Origin: Thamnaconus septentrionalis
Taxonomy: Eukaryota > Chordata > Actinopteri > Tetraodontiformes > Monacanthidae
Direction of reading: 5' to 3'
Assembly (NCBI GenBank): GCA_009823395.1
Contig: CM020507.1
Span: 1,390,001 to 1,454,000 of the forward strand
DNA: 64,000 nucleotides
Shown: in pieces, positions 11,345 through 22,965 of the stretch
Layout: every line of letters starts with the position of its first letter
How positions within the stretch are numbered: position 1 is the stretch's first letter
The notes under the pieces: generated by a model
What the model saw: the letters and a program-made list of their open reading frames with translations, nothing else
Databases searched by the model: none
What the model was told of the DNA's origin: nothing
Made by a program: the position numbers and the translations under genes

Positions 11345-14300
11345 CTACAGGCCTCCGTTGTAGGCGTAGTCGGCCTTGTTGTGCATGACCAGCTTGTTGT
11401 CCACAAAGTAGAAGCTGTCTGATCTGGTCTCGTACGGGTGGTCGACCATTTGGTGGACTGGAAGAAAAGGAAGCACGGAGGTCAAGAGTGAGGCGACGTG
11501 GAGGTTCGCCACCAGGGGGCAGTAGCTGCGTTTCCATGACAGTTTGTTTCCAAAATGGAAGCAATATTTCTCAACACTTTGACAAAATACAATTTTTGAT
11601 TTGCGGGTGTTTCCATTAAAATGATGTGAAGCGCACGAGACGTACAGTAATTCTCGTCAAATCTCGTCCCGCAAGATTTTTACCAGAATTTGTTTGTATT
11701 TTTCTCTTTGATGACTTGTAAAAAATATTCTGTCTCGGCCTCCGTCCAATCATAACGCAACATTTTTAGTGGTCAGTGACGTGTAAATGCCAAAAAAGTG
11801 TTTCCATGACACTTTTGTGATATTCCTCTATATCAGGGGTGTCAAACTCATTTTGGTTCACGGGCCACATTGAGGAAAATCTGTTCCCAAGTGGGCCGGA
11901 CCGGTAAAATCATGGTATGGTAATAATAACGTAAAAATAACAACTTCCAGTTGTTTTCTTTGTTTTACTTCGCTTGCGTTATTTCAGCACTCTGCACTCT
12001 GCATCAGTGTTGCCAACTCCTCAGTAAGGAAAGTCGCTATTGGCTGTCCTGAAAGTAGTCAAATGACATCATCGTCTAATTTGCATCATTGACAATTTGC
12101 ACGTGATCGCAACGTAATAACGATTTGTCGCTAGTTACGTTTGACAAAGAAAAGTCACCATGGGGAGTTGGAAAGTCGGCAGATGTAGCGAGAAAGTCGC
12201 CAAGTTGGCAACACTGCTCTGCAGCAACTTTGTCTGTTTCGACAGAGACATTGTGGGCCAATGAGGGCAGCAAATAGGAGGCATGAGTGGCTGTACTTGT
12301 GCCGGTATTGCGACACCAAATGGACACATTTAGAACAGCACCTTCTTTCATTGAGAAATTGCAGTTTTTATATTTTGCAAAATCATCTCGCGGGCTGGGA
12401 AAAAACAGTTTGCGGGCCTGATCTGGCCCGCGGGCCGTACTTTTGACACCCCTGCTCTATATGGATACTTTTGAAAAACCACCTGATGATGAGAGCATCA
12501 AAACCTTTCACCCATATTTGAGGTTTTTTCCAAGTTCAGCTGTTTCCATCACCGGTTCTTATTGCCATTACTTAGGTTTTGTGCAGTTCTAGAGGAAACG
12601 TGGCCAGTGTCGGTGTGAACTCACTGAGCTCGTCCGGAAGCTGCGGGAACTCGTAGATGTGCTCGCACGTGTTCCTGCTGTTTGGGATGCAGAAGCCAAA
12701 GTCAAAGTCGAAGTTCTTGAGGAGGCGGCCCTGGAAGTAGTGGCGCTCGATCATCCGGAAGCTGTTGATTGGCCGGTCGCCCACCGTGAACTCCACGCTG
12801 AGGTTTGTTTGTTTCACAGACACACAAACAGCAGAGAGAGGTGAGCGGCAGGGAGCAGAAGCGGCCACTTGGGGGCACTGAGCGCCTCTGGTTGCGTTGA
12901 CTCACGTTGCACCGACGGTGCGCAGCTTGAGGAAGGCCGGGGTGAACTGGTAGCGCACAAAACGTCCCGCGGTGGCGTCCGCCTCTGCGCCCTCCTCCTC
13001 CGCCTCCGCAGGACCTGCTGCAGAGACCCCACATCACACACTGTCTTTACTAACTTCTATCAGGATCCTGTGAGGGGGGGTGAGGGGGGCCAAACTGGTC
13101 TCTCACCGGCGTTGGGAGGCTTGGCGATCTCAAACAGCACCGTTCCCGACTCCAGGTCTCGGATTTTGAATCGCGTGAAGTCGATGTTGTAGACGTTGTC
13201 CTCGGGTTTGCACAGATAGTCTGGATGGAGACAAAAAAAACACCGTGTTCACAGACAAACACAAACCCTGGCCAGAGCGATGAGACAGGAATATTTGGTT
13301 GGGGGATTATCCCCAGTAAGCTGTGGTCTGTGTGGCAGCGGCACCGAGGCTCAGACTATCAGCTGTTCAGCGCAGCCTCAACACCGAGGAGGGAAGTAGC
13401 TCCATTGTTGTCTGGCTTTGCAAAAAAAAAAAAAAAAAAAAAAAAGGGCCACACACCACAACGGCGAGCGAGGCATTAGCGGAGGTCGGGACCAGCGTGA
13501 CTCGCAGGGAGCAAAGTGATGGGGAAAAAAAAATCTCCTTTTAACCCAAAATCCAGAGGATCCAGGGGCAACAAGACGGCAGAGTCACATGACTTTTTTT
13601 TTTTTTTTTTTAGTTTTCTTTGTATACAGTTAAAAATATAGATATTGTTTATATTTTTTCATGAATGTATATCTCAGTCTTTTTTGTATTTACTATTACA
13701 TTTCTAGTCAAAGCACTGCAGATAAATACAGTAATGTACAAAGACACCAGCAGTAGTTTTAAACAATACTGTGCCAGGTGTTGTTGTTTTTATTCTTTCC
13801 CCTGAAAAGTTGCCATTTTGTTCTCTAGCAAGTTTCCTGGATCAATGAGAAATTCCCCCAGATGAATGAACCGCTCTCAACGCCTAATTAGGAGGGATTA
13901 AAGCTTTTGTTGAGGGCGGAGGGTGTTATGGGGGAATCGGTTTGGTTCACACTTAGCAGCCAAAAAAAAACCCCAACAACAATAAGTCCCAGAAATCTCT
14001 GTAACTGCTGGACCGTTTCACGGCTCTGCCACCTCGAGATCAGGAGGCTGAGGTCGGAGGTGGGAGCAGGAAGTCCAGCCAGAGGGAGGCCGAGGAGCAG
14101 GTTTATGGATGAGGTGAAGAGGAGGTGAAGTTAGGTGGTGGAGGAGAGGATGGAGAGGGTCAGACCACTGGCCGTGGCCACCAGCAGAACTCGCCGCTTC
14201 AGCAGATATTTACAGTTGAACAGACAATATTCGTCTTCACGTTGTATTCAACTGACAGAACCGAACTCACCCTCGGTGACAGCCCGCAGACCGAGGACAT

Positions 14301-14505
14301 GGTCCGGGCTGATGTCCTCCCTCAGAGCCCGCAGCTCCGCCTCGGTGACCGCAGGCCACTTCTCCGGCTGACTGCGCCTCGACTTGAGCTTCTTCAGCAT
14401 TCCGCCGGCCGTCTTCCGCTCCCTGTGGTTCGGGTCGGAGCCTGCCTCTGGGTCCGCGGCGCCGTTGCTCACCGTTGGTGTCGCCTTGTTCCGGGAGCCG
14501 TTCAT
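11345..14505 (-). CDS. unc119b: UNC119 lipid-binding chaperone B
   Basis: Five coding exons, 14505-14271, 13220-13107, 13017-12906, 12797-12625 and 11457-11345, join to 747 bases with no frame break: 248 residues (human UNC119B about 250). The N-terminus is a variable basic/Ser region ([19 protein letters not shown]). The PDE6-delta-like beta-sandwich follows: [78 protein letters not shown], and the end [20 protein letters not shown]. The family extracts N-myristoylated cargo from membranes and delivers it to cilia, with release triggered by ARL3. The B paralogue is chosen for its HNF1A-POP5 neighbourhood and N-terminus; UNC119A is less likely. Intron 4 carries a nested transposon pair. Confidence 0.95.
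11525..12600. mobile_element. Dispersed foldback MITE copy, split by a hAT insertion
   Basis: Sequence beginning gctgcgtttccatgacag and resuming after 12462 (gaaaaaccacctgatgatga to about 12600) belongs to a family with ends gctgcgtttccat / atggaaacgcagc. The best-preserved copy is at 53081-53553. Here it is interrupted by the 621-bp hAT-like element at 11834. The outer limits are approximate. Confidence 0.6.
11834..12454. mobile_element. hAT-type non-autonomous transposon with 8-bp target duplication
   Basis: The element starts CAGGGGTGTCAAACTCA and ends in TTTTGACACCCCTG, giving inverted ends CAGGGGTGTCAAA. It is flanked by perfect 8-bp direct repeats CTCTATAT (11826-11833 and 12455-12462), the hAT signature. 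Ends of this form are typical of Charlie-like hAT elements. No transposase ORF is present, so it was mobilised in trans. Confidence 0.9.
13240..14265. other. unc119b intron 1
   Basis: Contains A-rich and T-rich tracts (13421-13444, 13593-13610) and low-complexity sequence. No exon or identifiable element was seen. Confidence 0.6.
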
Positions 14506-15093
14506 GCCGAGCGCGGTGACAGGAGAGAGAAAGGGAAGCCGCCCGCCGCCGCTGTGGACCAGCCTTCACCGGAGGAGCTCGAGCTAGTAGCTGCTAACTG
14601 CTAACTGCTAACTGCGCCTCCGCGAGTCAAGATGGCGCCCTGGAGACGGCGGAAAGGCGCGATTTGATTGGCTGAGAGCCGTGGAGATTGTCATAGTTAC
14701 CGAGTGGATGCGATTGTTTTATTAACCTGTGTTTCCCGTTTCTCCATGAACGAGATGCTATTCGGTGATTTACTTCTATATTCTACATTCGTTCATTAAA
14801 AACCCCTCCACAATCCATCGGTCTATTTTGTCATCAAGAATAATTCTTGAATCAACTTCCTTTTGATGGGAAAATAAAAATAAATAAATAAAAATAAACG
14901 TCTGGCTCTTTTGTTATTCCAAACAGGGAAGTAAACGGCAAATTCGCGCTGCCCCGACTATGACGCCAAGCGCTCCCATCAGTGCCAAAAAACCTCCAGC
15001 AGGCGGCACTGACTGGCGGGGCTCTGTGGCAGGAAGTGACTCTTGTTGACGGAAGTTTCGAGAGAAGAAGAGCGAGACACGCCGACCGCCGCG
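14506..15093. promoter_or_regulatory. Divergent promoter region of unc119b and pop5
   Basis: The start codons of unc119b (minus) and pop5 (plus) are 588 bases apart, head to head. The ends are GC-rich near each gene with an AT-rich centre (about 14700-14900). Sharing of control elements is plausible but not shown by any motif I could assign. Confidence 0.4.
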
Positions 15094-16721
15094 ATGGTGC
15101 GAGTCAAGTCCAGGTGAGAAGTTCGCTCCTCGCTCTCCCCTCTCCCCCCTGTGTGTCGTCTCTGACGTCAGCCGTCCGTCCTGCCAGGTACCTGCTGTGC
15201 GAGGTGAACGTGGCGGACCGCAGCAGGCTGCTGCTGCTGGACGACAGGGCCGTGGCGGCGGCCGTGAGGGCGGCGGTGGCCCGGGTGCATGGGGACTACG
15301 GCGCGGCGCTGTGCAGCATCAGGTTCTCCGGTGAGCAGGAACACACGGTGGGAGAGGGAAGAGGAAAATATAGCCCTAATATACGCCAGCAGTCAACAGT
15401 TTGGACTCACTCTATGAATTGGATGTGTTTTTCTTTCATTCTCATGACTGTTGACATTGCGGTTTCTCACTGAAGCCAACAAAACTACGTATGAACACAC
15501 GTGGAATTACGGAGGAAACCATAAAAGTGTGAAACAACTCAATCACGTTTTATATTGAAATTCTTCCAAATAGCCTCCTTTCAGAAAAAGCACATTTAGA
15601 GTTATTGAAGGTGTTTTTCATCAGAAAAAAATGTACTGAAGTCAATAACAAAGTACAGGTACTACCCGTAGAATATGAAGTAAAAGTTGTTTTATTTTGG
15701 CAATTTAACATAAAAGATGAAACCAACAAATTTTATTGAGCCATTCCACGCAAATTGACATCTCAAGCAGTTCCTTGTTGTAACTTTGCTGATTAAGATT
15801 TTCAGCTTATTAAAACCACAAACCCACAAACTCTAAAAATTGAGTTTTGTTTTTTTAAGCTGCAAGACCTGATCAGCAAAATCCAAAGAAATAAAAACTT
15901 GAAAGATATTGATTTGCATATTATTCCTGTATATAATATGTCAAATTCACCTTTTAAGTTGAATTGCAGAAATACAGCAACCTTTTCAGGAGATTCTAAT
16001 TTTCTGGGGAGTACCTGTATTTGTTGCTTTGTTACCTCCCACCTCTGCTACCAGAGACACCCAGCCTGTAGAGAGCAAAAGCCTCTTCTCACTGCATCAT
16101 AATAGCTGAAGCCGCTGCTTCCTTGTCTGTGTCTCCTCCACAGTGAAATACTTGAACGCTCACACCGGCGTAGTTTTCCTGCGCTTCCCCAAGCAGTGCT
16201 ACCGACTCCTGTGGTCCGCGCTGCCCTTCATCACCTGCATCGACACCCACAGGCAGAAGATCCCGTGTTTCCTCAGCTGTTTGCATGTGGGAGGTAGGAG
16301 GAGCAGAGCCAGATGCTGAGTCCCGCCCCCCTCCCCCCCGGCTGTTTCCTCTCATCATTTTCAGTTGATTTATTCAAATATATCAATTGATTTTGTCCCC
16401 CCCCGCCCCCCTCAGGAACAATCAGAACGTGTCAGAAGTTCCTGATCCAGTACAACAAGCAGCAGCTCCACCGAATGCTGCCGACGTGTAAAGACAAAGG
16501 TGAGGGTCCAGGGTTTCAACTGCTGGCCTGAACCTCGGCATCTCAGCGTCCCACCGGTGGACTTCAATCATTGCCATGTATTTCTTTATTTATTAATTTA
16601 TTTTTTATTTGCAGAAGAGGAAGAAGCAGTTCGGAGAGCCATCCTGCACTGTGTCCTTCCAGGAGGGAAAACCCCGCTGGAGGATGAGAGCGATGAGAAT
16701 GAGGACGAGTGGCTGCAGTGA
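15094..16721 (+). CDS. pop5: Ribonuclease P/MRP protein subunit POP5
   Basis: Five exons, 15094-15113, 15188-15330, 16144-16293, 16416-16499 and 16615-16721, join in frame to 504 bases, 167 residues (human 163). Family signatures run throughout: MVRVKSRYLLCEV at the start, ARVHGDYGAALCSIRFS, LNAHTGVVFLRFPKQ, LWSALPFITCI, and HVGGTIRTCQKFLIQYNKQQ, followed by the acidic tail DESDENEDEW. POP5 is a small RRM-like-fold protein that binds the catalytic RNA in nuclear RNase P (tRNA 5' maturation) and RNase MRP (rRNA processing). The start fits the invariant MVR opening. Intron 2 holds two transposon fragments. The gene ends tail to tail with ctu1. Confidence 0.97.
15385..15650. mobile_element. Tc1-like fragment in pop5 intron 2
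   Basis: Begins agtcaacagtttggactcac and is clearly related to the longer element at 49568-49926 (shared words ctttcattctcatgactgtt, acgtatgaacacac, ggaattacggaggaaac). Ends of the form gtcaa-agtttggac are characteristic of fish Tc1 transposons. No coding capacity. Confidence 0.65.
15656..16017. mobile_element. Tc1/mariner-type MITE, copy 2 (pop5 intron 2)
   Basis: A 362-bp copy with left end caggtactacccgtagaata and right end tttctggggagtacctg, flanked by TA dinucleotides. It has the same internal sequence as the copies at 6440 and 44661. Confidence 0.8.
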
Positions 16722-16894
16722 TGAAGATGCAGCCGTCACCGGGAAGTTTTTCCCCTGAGCTGATTTTTTTAAATTTTTTGGAAATGTGATCCTGGCTGGT
16801 TTCTGAAGAAAAGGCATTGCGTTACGTTTGTTTGATATTTTTTCACTTGTAAATTATAATATTATATACATCTTTTTTGTCTGACTGATTTTAT

Positions 16895-16900
16895 AATAAA
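16895..16900 (+). terminator. PolyA signal of pop5
   Basis: AATAAA about 175 bases after the pop5 stop. Confidence 0.7.
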
Positions 16901-17150
16901 ATATTTTTTTGCCCGGTGAAGTGATCCTGTGACTTGGTTAAAACCAAAGCTAAATGACACACTACTTCCGTTTCACCAGTTTTGTCTTCTTTTTAACATC
17001 AACTTTATTTTTCGAAATGAAAACGTAAACAAAAATCTTCTTCCTGTCATATCTTTCTCTTCTTGTGGCTCTAATCCTCTCCTGTATGAAACACAAACAC
17101 AGCGTCAGTCAGAAGACACAGAGCTTCAGACTCATTATGCAAGTGGATAA

Positions 17151-17156
17151 TTTATT
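17151..17156 (-). terminator. PolyA signal of ctu1
   Basis: TTTATT on the plus strand, AATAAA on the coding strand, about 375 bases past the ctu1 stop. It lies only about 250 bases from the pop5 polyA signal. Confidence 0.65.
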
Positions 17157-17528
17157 AAAATACTCTTTTAAGAAAACTGCGCAGATATCACATCCTACAG
17201 TTCAGTGCATTGGAACAAAAAAATAAAATAAAACGAAGGAGATTTCAAATTGATATAAAGAGAGATTGAGTTTCCCTGCAGGCTGCAAGGTTGAAAGTCT
17301 CGGGCCTCAAGTTAACGGACAGCTACACCTGAATTGAAGAAAGGTTCCAGAACTGACAACACTGTGAGGACCCGTGTCTTGCACCAAGCAGCGGTGGAGA
17401 GGATAAAGTCTGGAGCCTCTGGGGGAGGAAGGCGGTGTTGAGTGACCTTCCAATAAATATCTGACAGGCTGTCAAAGCTAAGTGAAATACGACGAGACGC
17501 CAAAGCCTCCTGCTGCAGTCCCGAGCCG

Positions 17529-18153
17529 TCAGAAGTCGACGGCCTTCAGCTTCCTCTCCTCGCGGTCGCTGAGCGGCTGCTGCGCCAGCAGCTTGTTGTG
17601 CAGCCGGTGGTGCTTGCCGATGCCCAGGCGGGGGAGCCCTCGGTTCAGCCCCTCCAGCAGCACGCACGACTTGCACAGCGCCTGGCTGGAGATGTAGCCG
17701 CAGCGGCCGCACGTGCCCTGCACCGGCATCCTCACGCCGTCCCGCACCGACAGGTTCTCGCCCGAGTGGATGACGTCCATGATGGAGCTGGGCCGCACGC
17801 TCTCCAGGTCCTTGAGGAAGGTGCGGGCGTGGCCGCGGTAGGCGTTGGGCGAGTAGATGCACTCGGTGGAGAAGTAGTCCAGCTTCTTGAAGTAGGCGTA
17901 CAGCACGATCTCCTTCTCGTAGGCGTACTTGAGGGGCTTGCAGCGCGGCACCACGCCGTCGCCCTCGCTGGCCGTGGAGATGGCGGTGCAGCGGCGCAGG
18001 CGGGCGATGTCGCCCCGCAGGACGTTCATCAGCACCGTCTCCGCCACGTCGTCGGCGTTGTGGCCTGCGGAGGAAAAACGCACAACGCGGGCAGGATGAA
18101 CCGCTGGGACCCGAAGAACTGAGCTGTTAGTCTGAAGATACTGATCCAAGTTG

Positions 18154-18202
<49 letters not shown>

Positions 18203-19001
18203 AGTTTGAACAGATGGAAGTTCTACTCCAGGTAGGAGGTCCAACAAACTCCGAGTCTAACGGCTAAGTCTGACTTTACTGACCCTGAGCTGGAGAACTG
18301 AGGCTCCGCTTCCAGAACAGCTGCTTTGATCATCAACTCTCAGTGGGTTCACCTGAGGTCGAGCGCGTGGCAGCAGCTGACTGGAGCGTCTACCGTCTTC
18401 TTCACGTGTGACACAGACTGAGACGGAGCTCTTTGCTCTTGTTGAACTCCACCTGGGCGCATTGTACTCGGGAGAAGCGTGAGTGAGTGAGTGTCTGTCT
18501 CTCACCTGTGCAGATCTTGTCCACTTTGAGCATGACGGCTCCTCGGTCCAGCGCCTGCCGCCTGAACACTCCGCAGAAGGTGCAGTTGTTCTTCAGGCCC
18601 ACCTGCTTGACGATGGCGTCCATGGTCCAGCCGTACAGCTCCTCGTACGACACGATCTTCAGCGGCAGCTCGTACTGCTGCTGGTTCCTCTTGACCGTCT
18701 CCAGGGAGTCGTCGCGGTAGCCCGTGATGCCCTCGTCCACCGAGAGCAGCAGGAGCTCCAGGCCGTAGCGGTAGCGCTGGTTCAGGAGCTTCATGACGTG
18801 GGCCAGCACGGTGGAGTCCTTGCCGCCCGAGGCGGCGATGCCCACCGTCTCGCCATGCTTGAAGAGCTGCGCCGAGGCGATGGTCTGGTGCACCTCCTCC
18901 TCAAAGGCCCAGAAGAAGCACTCCTTGCACAGCGAGTGGCCAGTCTTGGGACGCTTCAGCACGGCGCGCTTGTCCGCGCAGCTGCTGCACAGGACAGGCA
19001 T
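17529..19001 (-). CDS. ctu1: Cytoplasmic tRNA 2-thiolation protein 1
   Basis: Two exons, 19001-18506 and 18064-17529, join in frame to 1032 bases, 343 residues (human about 348). An N-terminal zinc motif ([11 protein letters not shown], then [10 protein letters not shown]) precedes the PP-loop ATP-pyrophosphatase motif [32 protein letters not shown] and [18 protein letters not shown] follow, with a C-terminal zinc motif [16 protein letters not shown]. With CTU2 it activates and thiolates uridine 34 of cytosolic Lys, Glu and Gln tRNAs, using sulfur relayed through URM1. Start chosen at MPVLCSSC; an in-frame ATG 45 bases upstream would add an unconserved extension. All catalytic motifs look intact. 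Confidence 0.97.
18156..18199 (+). repeat. TG microsatellite in the ctu1 intron
   Basis: A perfect TG run of about 22 units in the single ctu1 intron. Confidence 0.9.
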
Positions 19002-19199
19002 CGCGGCGGCTGCGGGTTCAACGTGACATTTTTGCATTAGAGTCATTTATAAATCCTGTCAATGAATGAACTACGGAGATATGGAAATGCCAATGTGTAA
19101 TTATTTGACTTTGGGTAATTAAGATCATCTTCTAATGGAGACAAGAACATGAACATTTTATGTCCCTGTCTGAAAAACAAAACCTTGTTCAACAATGAA

Positions 19200-19920
19200 C
19201 TGGATGTCAAATAATAATAATAATAATAATAATGATGATGAGTATTTAATTTCTGTAAATATAGAAGTGTTGTATATCTTATTATCCATGCATACTATAT
19301 TTCCATTGCATGTATAGTTATTTTTTTCTTTCTGTGTGAAAGGTGAGATTCTTCCGAGTTTTGTTATGATTTCACAATGACAATAAAATATAGTGAATCT
19401 TGAATGATAAAAACTAGCGCTCCTCAAAGAAGACTGAAGGAATTAGAACGCACAGCTTTATTTAATGACAAAGTTGCCTCGTGCCGAATTAAAGACTAGG
19501 GTCAACATTACTGCTATTAAAACCCTTAATCGATGTGCAAAAACGGTATAATCGAATATGCATCGGCTATGAAGAAAGCCGACTCAGTTCAACCAAAACA
19601 AACATAGCTGCCGCTTCATAGAACTGAAGGAACGTTAGATTAAAAAGTACCAAAAGTGAACATCGTCAACTTTAGGCGAGTTACTTAACTCACTTACAGG
19701 TATCGGCTAGCCGAGCTAAGCTATTGAAAAAAAAAAAACCACATTTGCGCCATTAAATGGTTTTCATACCAAAGTGTCCGAGCAGCCGAAGTCTGAGACG
19801 ACAGCGTGACGAAGAAGTGCACTTTCAAAGTCTGTTTTTTGTTGGTTTATATCCTCCAAAAACACGCTAGTGTCAGTGAACTAGCTCAGTGCCGCATGAC
19901 GCTGACTCTTCTTCGCGGGT
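19200..19920. other. ctu1 upstream region
   Basis: AT-rich sequence with a short AAT repeat (19211-19233) and A-tracts. It probably contains the ctu1 5' UTR and promoter; a GC-richer stretch around 19860-19990 could be the start region. No other gene seen. Confidence 0.4.
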
Positions 19921-20164
19921 AAACAGGAAGTGACGGCGGCGATGCTTCCGCAGCACCGCCTGCTGGCCGGTCGGCGTCAGTGCACATTAGACCACAACAA
20001 GTGGCAGCGTAGAGAAGCGGGGTTTTGGATGATTCCTTCTGGCAAGCAATTCAGTGGCTCAAATGAACCAGAGCGACTTGAATCCGTGTTTGGGACTCGG
20101 GGAGTCGGATGAGAGGAGAAGAAAAAACATTTACACTGGCCAATCACATGTAAGCAACAGGGAG

Positions 20165-20170
20165 TTTATT
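20165..20170 (-). terminator. PolyA signal of crybb2
   Basis: TTTATT on the plus strand, 140 bases past the crybb2 stop. Confidence 0.7.
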
Positions 20171-20309
20171 AGTTTGCTTCAAAGAATGTGTCACTACTGC
20201 AATAGATATCAAAATGCTGCGTGGCGAAAACGAGGAGCGGAGGGTGTTGCTGCGGCGGGCGAGGGGCGAGTGCGGCTGCCGAGGTTCATCACAGGAAGGA
20301 GTCACGGGT

Positions 20310-21304
20310 TCAGTTGACGGGGTGGAACACGCCCCTCTGGTGCCACTGCATGTCTCTGATGCGCCGCACAGACTGGATCTGGGGGATCTGGGCGCCAAAC
20401 TCATTGTTGTCCTTGAACTCGCCCTTTTCAAACAGGTACTGGTAGCCTCTGTATCCGGGGTACTGGTAGCCCACCCAGCTGGCGACCCGCAGAGCAAGAA
20501 GGGAGACAAGTGAGACTGGCAGACGTCACAGAAAAGCAGCAGAAAGCAGCCACCGGGGACGAGGACTTACGTGCCACTCTGGACCCGAACGGAGGAGACC
20601 TTCTCCTGGTAGCCGTGCGCGTGGAAGCTGGGGACGTCGTCGTCGATGATCTCGATCTTCTTGCCGGCGAAGCTGGGGTTCTCGTACAGGACGATCTTGG
20701 GCTCCTGGTTGTCCTGTGAGAGGAAGAACCGGGTGGGGTCGGGTGTGTCAGGGGTTCACAGTTGTCAGGGTCCCTGCGCTCCCCATCAAGCCACCGCTTC
20801 TTACCACTTTGACGGGGCGGAAGGCAACGATGGTGTCGCTGCGTCTGCTGTTGGTCCAGGAGTCCCAGCGAGGGTACTCGCCCTTCTCAAACACATACTG
20901 CTCCCCCTTGCAGTTGGGCTGCTCGTACCCCACCCACCTGCAGGGGGAGATTCACACTTGTTGCCACCGCAGGATGTCTCAACAACATCTGGACGCTTGG
21001 TTTGAGGCACTGTTTGCGGCGCAAGACTTACGGTCCACACAGCACCAGGATGGAGCCCACCTTCTCCAGACCCGACTCCTGCAGGTTGTTGCAGGGAGCA
21101 GTCAGCTCATGGCAGCGACCCTGGAAGTTTTCCTGATCGTAGATAACCAGCTGCGGGGAGGGATTGTGTTGAACTTGTTTTGAAACATGCCGACGAAGAG
21201 ATGACATGCAGGAAGTTGCAAATCGTAGTTTTTCCTTTTACCTTGAAGGCACTGGCGCCAGGCTGCTGCTGCTTGGAAGCGGGATTCTGGTGGTCTGTGG
21301 CCAT
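20310..21304 (-). CDS. crybb2: Beta-crystallin B2
   Basis: Five coding exons, 21304-21242, 21150-21032, 20937-20805, 20713-20571 and 20478-20310, join in frame to 627 bases, 208 residues (human 205). As is standard for the family, each exon after the first encodes one Greek-key motif: [52 protein letters not shown] and [20 protein letters not shown]. The end [18 protein letters not shown] is diagnostic of B2. It is a structural protein of the lens fibre cytosol forming beta-crystallin oligomers. The N-terminal arm is short ([14 protein letters not shown]). It lies head to tail upstream of nothing lens-related but next to crybb3, as in mammals. Confidence 0.97.
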
Positions 21305-21330
21305 GGTGAACCAATCAGTGTGGAGGAAAC

Positions 21331-21622
21331 TGCAGAGAAAAAAACTTTGTTGTTAAATGTCGATCAATTAGAAATGAGAGAAATTAGAAAGTTTATTTAT
21401 ACTTTATTTTTTCATAAGTTATTTATTATTATTATTTTTTTTTTTTTATTATTTTTAAGGCACAATTTTCAAACAAACAGACAAACATCTGCCTCCTTGA
21501 CGCTGTGGAAACACAGAAGCTGCACCCTCAAGGTGTGGGTACAACAATAACACGGTCGACCTCTTACCAGTACCTGTCAGCGCCAGTGTGTCCGCGGTGC
21601 CTCCGCCGGCTCCATTTATACG
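21331..21622 (-). promoter_or_regulatory. crybb2 promoter and non-coding first exon
   Basis: On the minus strand a TATAAATGG box occupies 21612-21620. About 30 bases downstream a short exon would end at the donor GACAG/GTACTG near 21575. The second exon begins after a tttttttctctgcag acceptor near 21331 and carries the start codon at 21304. A non-coding exon 1 is the usual crybb2 layout. Confidence 0.65.
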
Positions 21623-22784
21623 GGCCGGCCGGGGGTGGAAACGCTGCCAACAGCCTCCGCAGCGTCCGGGCCAGAGCGGCGGAGCGGCCTGCCATAGGCC
21701 CAGCCCGCTGGAGTCAGGGGTACCCCTGGCAGCACCCCTCCACCCCCCATGACTCCCACCCCACCCACCACTGTCACCCTACACACCCCCCCCCCCCCAA
21801 CGCCACTAGCACCCGCCACCCACCCCCAAAGGTATTTCATTAGGTGTCAGTTTTGTCCAGCCAGTCATTGTCTCATATTCACATGAATCAGCAAGTACGG
21901 TGCCAAATGTCCCACAGCAACAATAGGAGTCAGAGGGTGGGGGTGGGAGGGGTGGATGGGTGATGGTGGTGGTGGTGGAGGGTGGATGAGACGGCGACAC
22001 CGTCATAAAGATTCAAACACACACCCAAACAGACGCAAGCTTTTATTTCTGCAAGATGTCGTTTGCGGGACAAACACGGAATGTTTTCTCTTGTTTTCTG
22101 TGAAGCCTTGCAGGGACCTGTTGTTGTTGTTGTTGTTGTTGTTGTCGTTGTTGTTGCTGCTCTGTTTTCTTTTCTCATTTTTTTGGATAAAGATCATTTC
22201 AAGACTGAAGACACCCACAAGGAACATTCCCACAAGACTTGCTTCAACACAACTCGGGAGGTGATAGGACAACATTTTCTGTCTGATCTGTGCAAAACGG
22301 GCCAATCAGATTTTCCTCAATACCGGTTGGAGCCAGTTGGCAGTGTTTTTCCAGGCTTCTGATTGGCCCAAGGTTGCATCAATTGACACGTGTAACTGGG
22401 CCATGAACATCCTTCATGCTGGAAGGAGTTTTTTTCTTGTTTTTTTTTTTTTTTTTAACGAGGAAATGTCCGGTTGCAATCAGACTGACCACACTGCAGC
22501 ATCCATGTTGACACCAGCCAACCAGACTCCAGGATGGCTGCCATTCATTTCCATGGAGTTGCTCAACGAGAGCAGATGTCGAAAACGTTTTTGACTTCCG
22601 CATTAATGGGCCCAGAGAGCATGTGCAGTAGTGTCACTTCCCATCATGCCTCTGCCACTTACATGATCTATTTGGCCAATCAGAACCATTCTGGAGAAGG
22701 TCACTTTTGAACGTCACAAAATACCATAACTGAAAAATCTACAATAGAGAGATTTTCTATGAATCGTGTTTCAGGTCACAGTCG

Positions 22785-22965
22785 TCCTGTCAGCTGTTTT
22801 AAAGGCAGTTCGCTTTTGTATTGCGGTCTATGGGGAAAAATGCTTTTTGGGACCACGGAAATTTTCTTCTGCAGTACCTCGAGTGGCCACTGGGAAACAT
22901 CGGCACACCGCCATGTTGCCAGTCTGGTATCCAGTTCTTATAATACATCCATGGTTGACAAGCTA
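22785..22965 (-). repeat. Dispersed repeat copy 1 (about 180 bp)
   Basis: On the minus strand it reads through ggataccagactggcaacat, ggccactcgaggtactgcag and catagaccgcaatacaaaag. Related copies lie at about 28895-29040, 37190-37325 and 50455-50575. No coding capacity or clear inverted ends; it may be a SINE or an old MITE. Confidence 0.65.

Noticed and set aside
17598..18122. Plus-strand Ala/Val/His-rich frame opposite ctu1
   Set aside because: Antisense shadow of the GC-rich ctu1 exon 2, which carries all the conserved motifs.
20221..21183. Plus-strand frames across the crybb2 exons
   Set aside because: Shadows of the conserved minus-strand exons.
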